64,000 bases of DNA from Bedellia somnulentella (GCA_963576735.1 OY755189.1:4812622-4876621), one strand, 5' to 3'; shown: positions 33,924 to 45,975, counted from the first letter of the stretch. A program made the numbers and translations. Notes: a model not told the origin generated them from the letters alone.

Positions 33924-34784
33924 GGTATTAAAATGAAAAGTTAATATTTAAACTTTAGATCGAAAAATCACATACAAATACATACTCAACACCAATGGAG
34001 TCTATATGATTTTATGAAAACATTAAATGTTTTAAGATAACTTTCTTGCAATTTTTTTAGCAAAACTTAAGATTTTAACCACAAATGAGAACATTCAGTG
34101 AATATAAAAATATATTTTATTACAAACAGATGAACAACATCTATACAGACCTTATAAAGTTTTAAAATGTCCAAAATGAACTGCTTCTTGCTGGAGTGTT
34201 CTTACGAAAATCTTAAAATTTTTAGGGGTGTGCAAAAAAATACACGAAATGGGGTTTGAAAGTTATTCGTGGATGCTATCACCGAAGACCCAGTATTCGT
34301 TTTATTTTTCCCTTATTATACGAACTCTTATTATCCATTAAAAACTATTTATTCAGTCGTAAATGTGGGTGCAGTTTACATATATATTATATGTATTATA
34401 TAATTATATCCTTTCACATTTTATATCGTTTTTTGGTTTAAGAATAAATAGGCCTTGTGCAGATGGATAGGTGGGCGTAGTGAGTAGTACCTCTTTGTGT
34501 TCCTATGTGTAAGGTATTTTAGTGAAGAACTAGTAATATTAATGCACCAATAAATATTTCGTAATTCTGGGTGATTATGCTTTATTAATATGGTTTTAAT
34601 AGGCAATTGGGTTTCGCTAATTATTATTTTGCAATGCGAATTCAAAAAGTGTTGATTTAAGTTATAAGTATTCCTTTGTACAACAAAGTTCTTAGTTTTG
34701 TCTCAAGAATCAAAGTGTAAACATGGAATTAAGACTTTTTATTGTAACGGCAAGTGAATATTTTACTATAGAATTATATTTAAT
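33924..34784. other. Intergenic, nothing recognised
   Basis: AT-rich; no exon or repeat supported. Confidence 0.4.
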
Positions 34785-34904
34785 AGCAGCCCGTCCCGGC
34801 TTCGCTCGGGCATAAAGTATCATTAAAATTTTGTTTTTTATTTTATTACATGTATTATTATTTTAATATTTCTTTTTAAGTTTTAAGCTATGTTATATTT
34901 TTTT

Positions 34905-35152
34905 GCTGTGTAGTGTCGGCTTAGAATAGCACTACCCCATTTCTTCCGGTGGGTGTACGTAAGAGGCGACTAACGGTTTTGGGGCTTTTGAGGGATTTTT
35001 GGGCGATGTGGTTGGAGACCCATCACCAACAACCTTTATTTCACCATCTTTTCCCCACACAACTTCCAAAAGTGGCTGAGGAATTGCTGATTCCTTAGCT
35101 CTGGCTACCCCTTCTAGGGATTTTTAGCCGTGAGTATATGTATGTATGTATG
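34905..35152 (+). repeat. SINE-A copy, subfamily 1, full length
   Basis: GCTGTGTAGTGTCGGC to GTGAGTATATGTATGTATG, nested in the repeat above. Confidence 0.9.
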
Positions 35153-35237
35153 TTATATTTTTTTGTATTTATATTTAGATATATTTTTTTATTTTTTTAT
35201 TTTCCATAATGAGTAATTACATCAAAAGCCATTCAAT

Positions 35238-35610
35238 TTATAGAGTTATAGCTTCCCTGTAAACAATATTTGACGTTGTTGTATTTTGGGGCAGCAAAAT
35301 AAATTGATGTTCAGGAGCTCCCACCCGCGACAGGCCAACGTACAGTTGACCGTGAGTAAAACAATTCTTTCGCAGGTCAATCCCTACTAATTTGAAGGTT
35401 TGGCCTTGGGACTTATTAATTGTTAAAGCAAAAGATGTTTTAACCGGAAATTGTAGCCGTTTAAATGGAATTGGCAGATCAGTTGGGATCATCGGTATCC
35501 TCGGTATATGAGCTAATTGACCGGCTGCTGGGCCAGTGATAATAGTCGCTACAATTAAATTTTGCTTTAACTCTTTGATAAGCAGCCTCCCGTACCCCTT
35601 CGTGACGCCT
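35238..35610 (-). pseudogene. Helitron Pif1-like helicase, C-terminal relic
   Basis: Minus strand: IPRI-PMIPTDLPIPFKRLQFPVKTSFALTINKSQGQ-type sequence followed by CFTHGQLYVGLSRV. This is helicase motif V/VI of the Pif1 family as found in Helitron Rep-Hel proteins (FALTINKSQGQT and QLYVALSR signatures). About 85 codons are open, with further matching sequence upstream to 35610. Everything upstream in the helicase and the Rep domain is missing. Confidence 0.75.
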
Positions 35611-36195
35611 GCAACAACTTACTATGCATAGCTAATCGAGCGGAGTTTTATCTATTTTTTTTAATTCGAGATAACTTTCGAATGGAATGTTCGAATCGAA
35701 TAATTCAAAAAGTAATATAAGGGTATTGAAGTAGTCTGAAATAATATATACGTTTTTTTTATTAGATTGGTACAAATAAAGAGCCTTTTCTAAAGCAGGA
35801 TTTTAATTTAATTTTTAAATAATTTTATATAATGACGCTTGTTGTGAGATAACTATAATAGTTAGAGTCATGCTGTCAGGGCATTTTTTTAGATAATGAT
35901 GTGTTCTATAAAATTGTAGTACATAATTTTATTCTATTGTCAATAGTTTTCGCAGCGCACGCGATGTAAGGTTTTTTTTGGTATTTCTTTAACACCTTGG
36001 GTTACATTTTTGAAGTTTACGTAAGGATTCCTAATTTTTTTGAAAATGAAATATAGCCTATGTCACTCGGGAATAGTGTAGCATCAAAACAGTGAAAGAA
36101 TTTTTCAAATCCGTCCAGTAGTTTTGGAGCCTATTCAATTCAAACAAACAAACAAACAAAAAATCAAACCTTTCCTCTTTATAATATTATATTAT

Positions 36196-36616
36196 ATTAT
36201 ATATATTATATTTAATGCGTAATAGCAAAATTTTTTGCCACAGTCATCGTAACTTAACAAAGTTTGTACTCAGTGGCATTTGGAACCTAATTTCGAAGCC
36301 GTTACTTTTTGTCTGGCCAGTGCATCTCGGTAAAAGGGGACCCAACTAATTTCTTTCACACAAAATGGCACATGACTAAGTTTTATTCATCGTCCTGGGT
36401 CTCCTCAGGATCTTTAAAGTATAAGTTACGTAAAATCAAGTTTGAGTTTGTAAAAAAGTTAAATTAAGAAAAAAAATTATTTTGCACTCGTGCGGAATGA
36501 GAAAGGAATCCTCACAACATATTGGGTAAAATGATTACATGCCCAATTTCAGTATGCGAAACGTCCACTTTATTAGTAAGTGTGTAACAATAATTTAAAA
36601 TTTGTATATTTCATAG
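36196..36616. other. Intergenic, upstream of a secreted-type gene
   Basis: No promoter or first exon could be supported. An ATG-to-GTAAGT segment at 36527-36575 was considered and rejected. Confidence 0.35.
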
Positions 36617-39592
36617 GTAGCATGTTTTAGCTGTGTAGTGCCTCCAGCTTGGAGCTCAGTGTTGTTTGCAGCAAGAGCAGCCAAAGGTGCTGCTTTGATC
36701 GGGGCAGGTTTGGCCAAAAAAGCTGCTATAGCAGGAGCTAATTTGGTGAGGTCCAAAATCAACCATTTGAGCCATTTTAAGAATCCACACGGCGTAAACT
36801 GTTTTGTAAGTATTTTTTATTAGTGTTTTGTACAATACATTGCAAGTTTAGTATCATGTTAAATGTTTCTTTCTTTCCTTTTGTTCGTAAACATTGAACA
36901 TAACTAACAACTTACAAAATTTGCAGGGTTTCTATCCAAAAAAAAATGTCTCTCAGCTATTTGCGCTGGGAGAAACCAAAATCCTTAATATTGATACAAA
37001 ACCATACTTATAAAAAGTGGCAATTAATAATTTAATTTGCATCATATAAACAAAAACATGTACAAGTACTGGCGTCCATCTCACTTTATTGGTTTCATAA
37101 AATAGAAAATTTGCTCAAAAAAGCAGTCATCCGTGTAGCTCTAAGAATAAAAGAACATGTATAAAATGTTGATGAATGTAGACGAAGCTCGAGCGGTTTG
37201 CCAGGATCGTACAAAGTGGCGATCGATAATCTCCACCTTCCCCAATGGGAACGAATGTCGCGAGTATTATGTAAAAAAGGTAAATTAAGATAAAACGGTG
37301 TTTCGCATATATATTTATTCACTGGTTGGAGACCCATCACTAACAACCTTTATTTCATCATCTTTTCCCCACTGAACTTCCAAAAGTGGCTGAGGAATTT
37401 CTAATTCCTTAGCTCTGGCTTCCCCTTCTAGGGATGTATAGCCGTGAGTATATGTATGTACGTATGTATGTTTACTTTAGCCGTCTAGTGCGGGCTTTAA
37501 ATGTCACAACGCCTGTCGAAATGCGGCATTAATGATATTAATGTAGTGCTGTGTAGTGCCGGCCTAAAATGTCACTACCCCTTTGTACCCACGGGTATCG
37601 TATGAGGCGACACTAAGGATATGGGGGTTTCTTAAGTGATGTTTGGTTGATGCGGTTGGAGATCCATCACCAACGATATTTTATTTCTATCATCTTCTCC
37701 CCTATACACTTCCAAATGTGGCTGAAGAGTTTCTAGCTCAAAAGCTCTGGCTATCCCTTTTTCGGATTTATAGCCGTGAGTATATGTATGTATGTACTTT
37801 TTTGCTCTTCGGACAGTAACATTTATGAATATATATTTTAATTTCAGTACCCTATTCCCTACGCCCCTCCCCAATTTCCATCAATATTACAAGAACGTTT
37901 GACAGCGTTGTGGAATACAGCTGTCATTTCTGCCGCCAACAAAGTGACAGTTGCCAGTCAAGCAGTTGCCGCCATTGCTCAGGCGAAGAAAAATGCTTTG
38001 TTAAAGAAATCGCCAGCGCCTGTTTTTTACAAGTAAGTTCATTTAAGTCCCGTTCAAAATCGTTACATATCCCTTGTCCAACTACTATAAGACCTCTTTA
38101 TACCCTTCTCACCATTAATGCGTCTTTATCCGTCAAATGTCAGTAAGCAAAAGGCAATGGGCATGGTGCATATCGCGTGACCCCACTGTCCTGGCAATAT
38201 GAGGTACTCCGAATACAAGTTGAACAAATAACACCTGGCGATCATGAATAATGGTTCCTGTCTTCCTGTTTCTTTGGGGATGTATTACGATGAGAATGCA
38301 AGTCTATGTTAACAGAATAACGACACAGTACAGTTGCCTTCTTAGGAATGAAAACACATATTTGCCAATCATTCGGAAACAATGTTTGCTATATCATGAC
38401 ACTGGTTGGCGGAGGCAGGCGTCCGAAGCATGAAAAATAAAAGGAAATACTCGTATTCGTATATATGAAAATATTGATTGGATGTGAATGAAGTAGGAGA
38501 GGATTGCCAGGGTCATACGAAGTGGCGATCTTAAATCTCTGCCTAACCTAATGGCAGAGCACTGAAATTTTACGTCACCCAGCAAATATTTTTATTAATT
38601 GATCATAATTTATAATGTATAATGTACATTGTTATATTTTAATTATTCTGCCATGTTGCGAAACGATCGGTAGGGAATGTGGTTTAATTGCAACCAATAA
38701 AATAGTTTAGCGAGAATAATAAGATTTTGTATTCACTCTAATGAATAGGCGTCATACAATTATATAATCTTAATTGGCAATTGATTGACGTATCGATGAA
38801 TTACTTGGAATTATCACATTATTGAAGCTGTATATCCTGGAAATAATTGTATTATGGTTTGTTTCTTCCTTGTCCTATCCTGGGTTGAGATAATGGGTTT
38901 TGGGTTGATATTAAGAAATTTGGAATGGCATATATTTTGTATTTTAGTCCGGAAGGTCCAAATTGCTCCGAACTCAAGAAAATCAGTACATACATACTGA
39001 TTTTCACTACATACTATATATACTCACGGCTATAAATCTCTAGAAGGGGTAGCCAGAACTAAGGAATAAGAAATTTCTCAACCACTTTTGGAAAGTTAAG
39101 TGGGGAAAAGATGGTAAAATAAAGGTTGTTGGTGATGGGTCTCCAACCACATCGCCTAAATATCCCCTAAAAGCCCCAATACCGTAAGTCGCCTCTTACA
39201 CACACCGGAAGAAATGGGGTAGTGCTATTCTAAGCCGACACTACACAGCACATACAAAATACAACAAAAACACATACAAAATCAGAACATAGTTTACTTT
39301 TTGAAATATACTTTTTTTTTAATTGTACGGTGATACGATCGCCATCGATGGCTTAAGGCCGACTGTGCCTGCATAGTTTGGGCGCGCTCTTATTTGGTCT
39401 CTCTTATTTAATCTTACTAACTGAGTTAAGGGTAACTGATTCAGTTTATATCACCATATATGTATAATATATAATATTTTCGGGTTCATTTCTAATTATA
39501 GTATTTTTATTACTTTCAGATTAGCGAGATACCCAGAATACCACTCTGTTCCCGTCGTGATAGCAAGATTCGATGAAGAAATAAGAAAGTAA
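36617..39592 (+). CDS. Alanine-rich amphipathic protein, first exon unresolved
   Basis: Three exons join in phase: 36617-36805, 37848-38032 and 39520-39592 (stop TAA), giving at least 148 residues. The first opens VACFSCVVPPAW, which could be the second half of a split signal peptide, then an Ala/Gly/Lys stretch (AARAAKGAALIGAGLAKKAA). Exon 2 begins YPIPYAPPQFP and continues with an Ala/Val/Gln helix. The end is PVVIARFDEEIRK. AATAAA follows at 39608. The hydrophobic-cationic pattern suggests a membrane-active or structural secreted peptide, which is inference. GCTGTGTAGTGCC at the exon start resembles the SINE-A 5' end, so the exact acceptor is uncertain. Introns hold LINE and SINE fragments. 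Confidence 0.55.
37112..37275 (+). mobile_element. RTE-like LINE 3' fragment
   Basis: Codons for the KRACMK...VCQDRTKWRS segment, then CCCCAATGGGAACGAATG and a degraded tail. Confidence 0.75.
37324..37471 (+). repeat. SINE-A, 5' truncated
   Basis: Starts within GGTTGGAGACCCATCAC and keeps the ATGT tail. Confidence 0.85.
37547..37797 (+). repeat. SINE-A copy, subfamily 2
   Basis: GCTGTGTAGTGCCGGCC to ATGTATGTATG; ends 51 bp before exon 2 of the Ala-rich gene. Confidence 0.87.
38412..38562 (+). mobile_element. RTE-like LINE 3' fragment, diverged
   Basis: GGCGTCCGAAGCATGAA through CGAAGTGGCGATC to CTAACCTAATGGCAGAG. Confidence 0.65.
39009..39250 (-). repeat. SINE-A copy, subfamily 1
   Basis: Full length in reverse, in the last intron of the Ala-rich gene. 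Confidence 0.87.
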
Positions 39593-39735
39593 ATGTTGTA
39601 GTTAAATAATAAAACATTTGTTTCTATATAATTTATATCTCCTTCTAGGATTCCCATCCCAAAATCCCTATATTCCCGAAACGACACCCACAAAAGTTTG
39701 TCGTGTCTGTTTGACTGTCGGTCCATCGTCCATTA

Positions 39736-39850
39736 TAACATATACTCACGGCCATGAATCCCAGAAGGGGTAGCCAGAGCTTTAGAGCTAGAAACTCCTC
39801 AGCCACATTTGGAAGTTAATAGAGGACAAGATGGTAGAAATAAAGTATCG
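39736..39850 (-). repeat. SINE-A, subfamily 2, 3' half
   Basis: Reverse; breaks off near AAATAAAGTATCGTAAAGG, close to the LINE fragment that follows. Confidence 0.75.
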
Positions 39851-39879
39851 TAAAGGTGACCCAGTGATAAATATAGAGA

Positions 39880-40048
39880 GAGGATGGATGTAAGTGAGTT
39901 AGTAAAAGACATTAAGAACCAATGTGGTGATTTCAGTAGAGAACTTCCACGGAGGACACATTTAGACCAAATAGAGAATGTGCTCAAAAAGGCAGGCATC
40001 TGTAATCTGAAGAATAAAATAGCCTGTATGAAAATGTTGAACAATATA
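39880..40048 (+). mobile_element. RTE-like LINE fragment lacking the 3' tail
   Basis: GAGAGGATGGATGTAAG and GAGGACACATTTAGACC encode the IERMD and RRTHLD segments; it stops before the terminal 100 bp. Confidence 0.7.
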
Positions 40049-40118
40049 GATAATATGTCTATAAAAATATAGATAATATTAATTATATATATTTAATCAG
40101 GATTTATGGATATAGTAT

Positions 40119-40358
40119 ACATATACTCACGGCTATAAATCCCTTAACGGGGTAGCCAGAACTTTGGAATGCGAAATTCCTCAGCCACTTTTGGAAGTTG
40201 ATTGGGAAAAAGATACTAATAATAAATGTTTTTGGTGACGAGTCTCCAACCACATCGCCCAAAAATCACTTAAAAAGCCCCTATACCCTTAGTCGCCTCT
40301 TACGATCACCCACGGGTAGAAATGGGGTAGTGTTATTCTAAGCCGACGTTACACGGCT
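40119..40358 (-). repeat. SINE-A copy
   Basis: Full length in reverse with a CGACGTTACACGGC end. Confidence 0.85.
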
Positions 40359-40374
40359 ATATCTATAAATCCTG

Positions 40375-40450
40375 GCAAACCAGGATCGTACAAATTGGAG
40401 GTCGTTATCTCTGCCTTCTCCAATGGGGAATAACAGCGTGAGTGTATATT
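40375..40450 (+). mobile_element. RTE-like LINE, last 70 bp
   Basis: CCAGGATCGTACAAATTGG to AACAGCGTGAGTGTAT. Confidence 0.65.
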
Positions 40451-40621
40451 GTATGAAAAAGGCATAATATGGTATAGTCTTTCTAACCACGATAACAAAG
40501 CAAAACTTGGTAATTAGGTCAATTTTGTGAACCACTTTACGAATTAATCATTAGAAAGGGAGTAACTAACGTAAGGTATCAATAGATAGATCTTCATAAA
40601 AACTGCAAAAATATGCTTCTA

Positions 40622-40721
40622 GGTGTGTAGTATCGGCTTAGAATAGCACTACATCATTTCTTCCCTTTAGTGTCCGTTGGAGCCGACTTAGAGTATTGGG
40701 GCATATTTAGTGATTTTTAAA
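40622..40721 (+). repeat. SINE-A, 5' part only
   Basis: GTGTGTAGTATCGGCTTAG to TATTGGGGCATATTTAG. Confidence 0.75.
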
Positions 40722-41202
40722 AATATTAAATGAAATATATATTTCGTGATTACAGGTAAGTATAGTGATGTAAGTAGAGATTTACATGACAGATGTGACA
40801 CTTTGGTACATAAACAAAAGGGAAAAAATTGTCATATGAAATTTAAACTTACTCACTCACTCTTAATACTTCATTATAACGTAAGGTAGGCAATTAATAT
40901 AATTATTAATAATAAATGGTTCTTAGTATAACATGAAACAGTAGCATCTTAATAAGTAGAGAAGATAAAACACACGATAAAATAGCTATGAATCGATACA
41001 ATTTTTTATCTGCCTATCTCGCTTTGAATAAAGTGTTAATGAGTAAGGTTGCTTAGAAAAAATGCTACAAAAGACATGATGTAACCGAAAACAAAAGGGC
41101 AATAAGAAAAGGTTTTATAAAATTGTATATTCTTTGATTTTGATCAAATAGACAAAGTTTATTGGGTGCGATAAAAGTATCATACTTCATGATTGTACGA
41201 CA
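40722..41202. other. Intergenic, nothing recognised
   Basis: AT-rich, no coding or repeat signal. Confidence 0.4.
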
Positions 41203-41576
41203 AACATACATATACTCACGGCTATAAATCCTTAGAAGGGGTAGTCAGAGCTAAGGAATTCGAAATTCTAAGCCACTTTTTGTACGACCCTATAACTATA
41301 CTTACGGCTTTAAATCCCGGTAAAGGGATAGGTAGTCAGAGGTACGGAATAAGAAATTTCAAAGCCACTTTTGTTGGTAGAATAGTAGAATATGAAATCG
41401 AGTTGAGAAAAGATCGCAAAATAAAGAAAAGTTTTCTGATATTAAATCTCCATATGGAGTCTTGAGGCAAATCCCAACAATACCTTTATTAGAAAGCCTT
41501 AGAATCCTAAGAAGCTTCTTGCGATACTCGCAGGAAGAAATGGATTAGTGCTATTCTGAGCCAATACTACACAGCT
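41203..41576 (-). repeat. SINE-A, compound (two 3' ends)
   Basis: Two CTCACGGC/CTTACGGC 3' ends occur in succession (41213 and about 41299), with a degenerate body ending CAATACTACACAGC. Confidence 0.7.
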
Positions 41577-41699
41577 AACAGTTCACAGTCACTAAACTAT
41601 AAAACAGTAGTAATTGGATAGTACTAAATAAATATTATGTATAAAAAATTCGTCCAAAATTGTGCAGACCCATCTATTAGTTTCCTTTTATATGATTTT

Positions 41700-42047
41700 C
41701 AACTCAAACGTTCACTCCGAAGATCCCCAGAGGGGAAGAGGTGCTAATACTTCTGAACATCAAGTGACATTGTCACCTGGTGTTCAGAGAACCCACGTTT
41801 TGTTTGAACAGTGTACTCACGTGATAGGGGGCAGGCCTGTCGCCCATGTACGGATACACTGACACATGACAAAGTACAACTTAGCCATGCTACTTCCCTC
41901 ACGATGTTTTCCCTCACTATTAATAACCATGATAAATTAACCACACATATGACTTTTAGACACATAGGTGTAAACCCCATCCGGAATATGAACCCTCATC
42001 GTCTGCCCGATAAACGGTGTTCTACCCTCTGATTTATCACGGCTGAT
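41700..42047 (-). repeat. SINE-D, near full length
   Basis: Reading the minus strand: a degenerate tRNA-like head (GAGGGTAGAACACCG, GGGTTCATATTCC), then AAAGTCATATGTGTGG, TTATCATGGTTATTAA, CATCGTGAGG, GTGAGTACACTGTTC, CACCAGGTGACAATGTCAC and GAACGTTTGAGTTG. Other copies lie at 53478, 53945, 54745 and 61331. Confidence 0.7.
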
Positions 42048-42136
42048 AATGTTAAATGGTTTTGAGGGCACGAAATCAAAAACAAAACGAATTACTTTAC
42101 CTAACTACATTTATTTCTCCAATTGAATGATTGTTC

Positions 42137-45100
42137 TCAATGGTGATCGTGACCACGATGATCATCGTGGTTGTAGTGCCCATGTTGTTTGTGTTCTTGC
42201 TCATGTTCTTTGTGCCCATGTTGATATTCTTTGTGACCATGGTCATTCTCTTTGTGACCATGAACAGGTTGTTTGTGTCCTTGTTCTTCTTTTTTTAATT
42301 CACGGTCTTGGTATCCATGGTCATGCTTGTCGTTTTTTTTGGGATCGTGTTCATCATGACCATATTTATCGTCTTTTTTCTCGTGTTCGTGATCCTTATG
42401 TCCATGTTCATATTCTTTGTGGTCATGGTCATATTCTTTGAAGTCGTGACCATGTTCTTTGTCGTCATGATCATGTTCTTTATGGTCATGGTCAAATTCT
42501 TTGTAATCATGTTCTTTGTCGTCATGATTGTGTTGTTTGTGGCCATGTTCATATTCTTTGTAATCATGTTCTTTGTCGTCATGATCGTGTACTTTGTGGC
42601 CATGATCATGTTCTTTGTGTCCATGGTCATATTGTTTATGGTCATGATCATGTTCTTTGTCGTCATATTTGTGTTCTTTGTGTTGATCATGTTCTTTGTG
42701 TTGATCATGTTCTTTGTGTTCATGATCATATTCTTTGTAATCATGGTCGTGTTGTTTGTGTCCATGGTCATATTCTTTATGGTCATGATCGTGTTCATGG
42801 TGGCCATGGTGACCATAGTCTTCATCCTCACTGGAGTCTGCATGAACCCAGCCCGGTCGAGCTGAAATTAATGAATTGAATTTTCGAAATACTAGTGGAC
42901 TGTGCTACTCCGCACGGGTTATATCATAATGTGTTTGATTCCAAAAGTTGTAAAAGTTGTAAAGGGCAGCCTTGTTAAAATATTTTTCGTAAATTGTTCA
43001 GCGTTTTGTCAACACTAAAACAGACAATCAATTGAAGAAAGAAACATTTTTCGATACCCGCCGGGTAATGTAATTGCGTTATGTAATCGGCGTTTAAAGT
43101 GGCTGCAGTATGCATAGACTTTGTACTATATAATGTAGACAATAGGATGGTAAAAATTCAGAAAAGTTTTTTTGCTGTTGAAAGAAAATGAAAGAGCATG
43201 TATGAAAAGATTGATGAATGTAGATGACGCTCGAGAGGTTTTCCAGAATCGTACGAAGTGGCGATCGACAGTTTTTGCTTACTCATTTGGGAACTAACTA
43301 ATGGCGTGAGTATATGTTTGTATGCTTCTTAAATTCTGGCTCCCCTTCTTTAGGATTAATACCAGTAAGTAAATATAATACACATATAAATAACATCCAA
43401 GACATAAATGTTGCTCTCAGCGGGGATCGAACCCGCAACCTCCGGACCGCGATGATAGTCACCTATCCACTCGGCAACCATGTCGATTTACAACCGAATA
43501 TGACACAAGACTAGATGGTTATTCGATTAATAAAATCTTACCCATAGTTCCCACTACAGTTAGCGCCAATACCAAACATAGTACCTGAAAAAAAATATTA
43601 AAATAATTATAACTTTTTATTGTTTTTTTCTAGTATATAGGTTCTTTTTTGTTGTTGTATAAGTTGTTTAAGTCTATTTTTATTGTTTTTTTTTATATTG
43701 TTTGTGTCCTCAAGAGGAGAATAAAGATTTTTCTTTCTTTCTTTCTTTATAATCGATAATAATATCATTTTAGACAGTAGGGTAAACGGTTAAAGTAACT
43801 CTTTACCAAAAATTGTTGAAATAAGTTTGTTATGATTTCATCAAAATTATTTGCCCTAAAATGTTATTGTACATCTACCTAACTGAGCTTTCAATTATTT
43901 AATTAATTATTTATTAAAATAAAGAACACCAGTAGTTAGCACAAAAGACATTACAATAGTTAAATTTACATCAATATAAATTTCGTTGTGCAAACCATTT
44001 CAGGTGTACACGACATTATCAAATAATATTACCTTAACGACAACAGAAAACTAAAGTATCTAAACATATATAGGTATATTGTAACAATATTAAAACATGA
44101 ATACAATACTACAAACTTAAATATACGCGATGCAAAACCAAATGAACAAGGCAATTATTACTATTTCTGACATAATTTATTTCTGACAAAATCCATTTTG
44201 AATAAAAAATAAATATATGGACACATTATACACAGTGTGTATACATTAGCTGTGTAGTGTCGGCTTAGAATAGCACTACCCCATTTCTTCCGGTGGGTGT
44301 ACGTAAAAGGCGACTAACGGTATTGGGGCTTTTAAGGGATTTTTGGGCGATGCGGTTGGAGACCCATCACCAAGAACCTTTATTTCACCATCTATTCCCC
44401 ACGCACCTTCCAAAAGTGGCTGAGGAATTTCTAATTCCTTAGCTCTGGCTACCCCTTTCTTGGGATTTATAGCCGTGAGTATATGTATGGAAATCCCATT
44501 TTTTTAAAACCTGAGGTTGGTAGATTTTATAAAGTTAGGTATATGTATTTATTATATTATATAAGTATGTATATACATGTATATTTATTAAGATATTGTA
44601 TAGTATATTTGATATAATAATTATTATATATATATAATTAATATACAGGTTGTAAATAAGTTATGTTTAGTTAAGTTCTATTTAAGTTGCATATATACTT
44701 GACCATAATGTTTTAAAGAGTTGTCTAATTTGTTCCTCACCATAAAGGTTGACTGGAAGAAATCGCGTTAAGGCGATAAGTCCGCCTTTGTGTACATATA
44801 CTGTTGTACCTATTATGTAATATACTGTTTGTGTGTTTTTGTGTATGCAATAAAGTGTTTAAATAAATATGTATGTATACATAACATCCAAGACTAAGAA
44901 ACAATCATTTATGCACATTCATCACATAAATATTGGTCTCAGCAGGGATCGAACCCGCAACCTCCGGAATCCGGACCGAGAAGCTATTCACCTACCCACT
45001 CGGCCACTGACGTCGTCAATCATACATATACATACATATACTCACGGCTATAAATCCCTAAAATGGGTAGCCAGAGCTAAGGAATCAGAAATTCCTCAGC

Positions 45101-45975
45101 CACTTTAGGAAAGTTGAGTAGGGAAAAGATGGTAAAATTAAGATTGTTGGTGATGGGTCTCCAACCTAATCGCCCAAAAAACCCTTAAAAGCCCCAATAC
45201 CGTTAGTCGCCTCTTACGTACACCCACCGGAAGAAATGGGGTAGTGCTATTCTAAGCCGACACTACACAGCCAATCTCAAGCATCAATCTTAATAAATAG
45301 ATAGATAACTTGTTTATTAATTTTCACATACACATATTAGAGTAAATTTCTTTTCAATGAGACATAATACTGCAATGGTAACATAAACTAGATCCTGACT
45401 CAGCAGCGGTTGTTATGCCAAGGGGCAAAACATTGGTTTTCAGCTAAAACCTTATATCGTTATACCATAACACAGTATCGTTTATAATGTTAGTAAACTA
45501 CCACTTTTTAACCAACCCGACGACATCAAGGTACACACATATCATATAATATGTAGAACTTTTAAACACTTAAATATAGATCATACTGTACATACTGGTA
45601 ACAGTTTTGCGGATTATATGAAATGTATTTATAATTTATTAATTTAGATTATTTAGAATGTGGTGATATTATTTTTTAAATTTCTTATAAAACGATTTTA
45701 ATGATAAAAGGAAATGACGCTAAACATACTTTATTCCCATTAAGCATATCTTTTATAAACATATTTGAATCGTGAGATAAATAATTGATAAAGTTTATGT
45801 TTCTCAATCGAAAGTAAGACAAAAATTTATAGTTATTTTTGGATGAATATTCACATATCGCAAATATTATCTTGTAAATTAACTTCATCATTAGGTTAAA
45901 AACAATGTAGAGCTAATCACATATCACTTTATCGTCTAATAAGTTAATCTTTCAATATCTACTCACTTTAATCAT
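42137..45975 (-). CDS. Secreted histidine-rich repeat protein
   Basis: Three minus-strand exons: 45967-45975 (ATG ATT AAA, donor GTGAGT), 43542-43584 and 42137-42861, joining in phase to 258 residues. The signal peptide reads MIKVLCLVLALTVVG and is followed by an acidic SSEDEDY segment. The rest is a degenerate repeat of HKEHDHDHKEYDHGHK-like units with His at every second or third position plus Asp, Glu and Lys, ending GHDHH. Such stretches bind zinc, copper or nickel; a secreted metal-binding or pH-responsive structural role is inference. The repeat frame has no ATG, and the opposite strand is also open because His/Asp/Lys codons give hydrophobic codons in reverse. A TATA box lies at 46041-46049. 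The 2.4-kb first intron holds two SINE-C, two SINE-A and other fragments. Confidence 0.8.
42888..43085 (+). repeat. Repeat F fragment, diverged
   Basis: ACTAGTGGACTGTGC...CTCCGCACGGGTTATA resembles the start of repeat F; weak beyond 100 bp. Confidence 0.4.
43187..43325 (+). mobile_element. RTE-like LINE 3' end
   Basis: AAGAGCATGTATGAAAAGATT to AATGGCGTGAGTATATG. Confidence 0.75.
43361..43488 (-). repeat. SINE-C, tRNA-headed
   Basis: On the minus strand the head GTTGCCGAGTGGATAGG...GCGGGTTCGATCCCCGC has A- and B-box-like parts; the body ends with GTCTTGGATGTTATTTA. It ends 54 bp from exon 2 of the His-rich gene. Confidence 0.65.
43585..44248. other. Intron of the His-rich gene, no repeat recognised
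   Basis: T-rich on the plus strand, with a TTTC run near 43735. Confidence 0.5.
44249..44488 (+). repeat. SINE-A copy, subfamily 1
   Basis: Full length, with the ATGT tail reduced to one unit. Confidence 0.88.
44877..45016 (-). repeat. SINE-C, tRNA-headed
   Basis: The head GTGGCCGAGTGGGTAGG...GCGGGTTCGATCCCTGC is better kept than in the copy at 43361. The shared phrase ACATCCAAGAC marks the far end. Confidence 0.65.
45023..45272 (-). repeat. SINE-A copy, subfamily 1
   Basis: Full length in reverse, right after the SINE-C head. Confidence 0.88.
45273..45966. other. 5' part of the first intron of the His-rich gene
   Basis: AT-rich, no further element recognised. Confidence 0.5.

Larger units (their letters stand above)
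34785..36195 (+). repeat. Interspersed repeat with GCTTCGCTCGGG start and CAAA-repeat end
   Basis: Starts AGCAGCCCGTCCCGGCTTCG and ends in CAAACAAACAAACAAA plus CTTTATAATATTA. Both ends belong to a widespread insect repeat type related to repeat F. Its body contains a SINE-A and a Helitron-type helicase relic. Confidence 0.55.

Noticed and set aside
36527..36575. First exon for the gene at 36617 (ATG to GTAAGT)
   Set aside because: The intron would be about 41 bp, too short for a normal spliceosomal intron, and the encoded start is not signal-peptide-like in the required phase.
42308..42865. Open frame of 185 codons on the plus strand, hydrophobic and Met/Val/Phe-rich
   Set aside because: It is the exact antisense of the histidine-rich exon; His, Asp and Lys codons read backwards give Met, Val, Ile and Phe.
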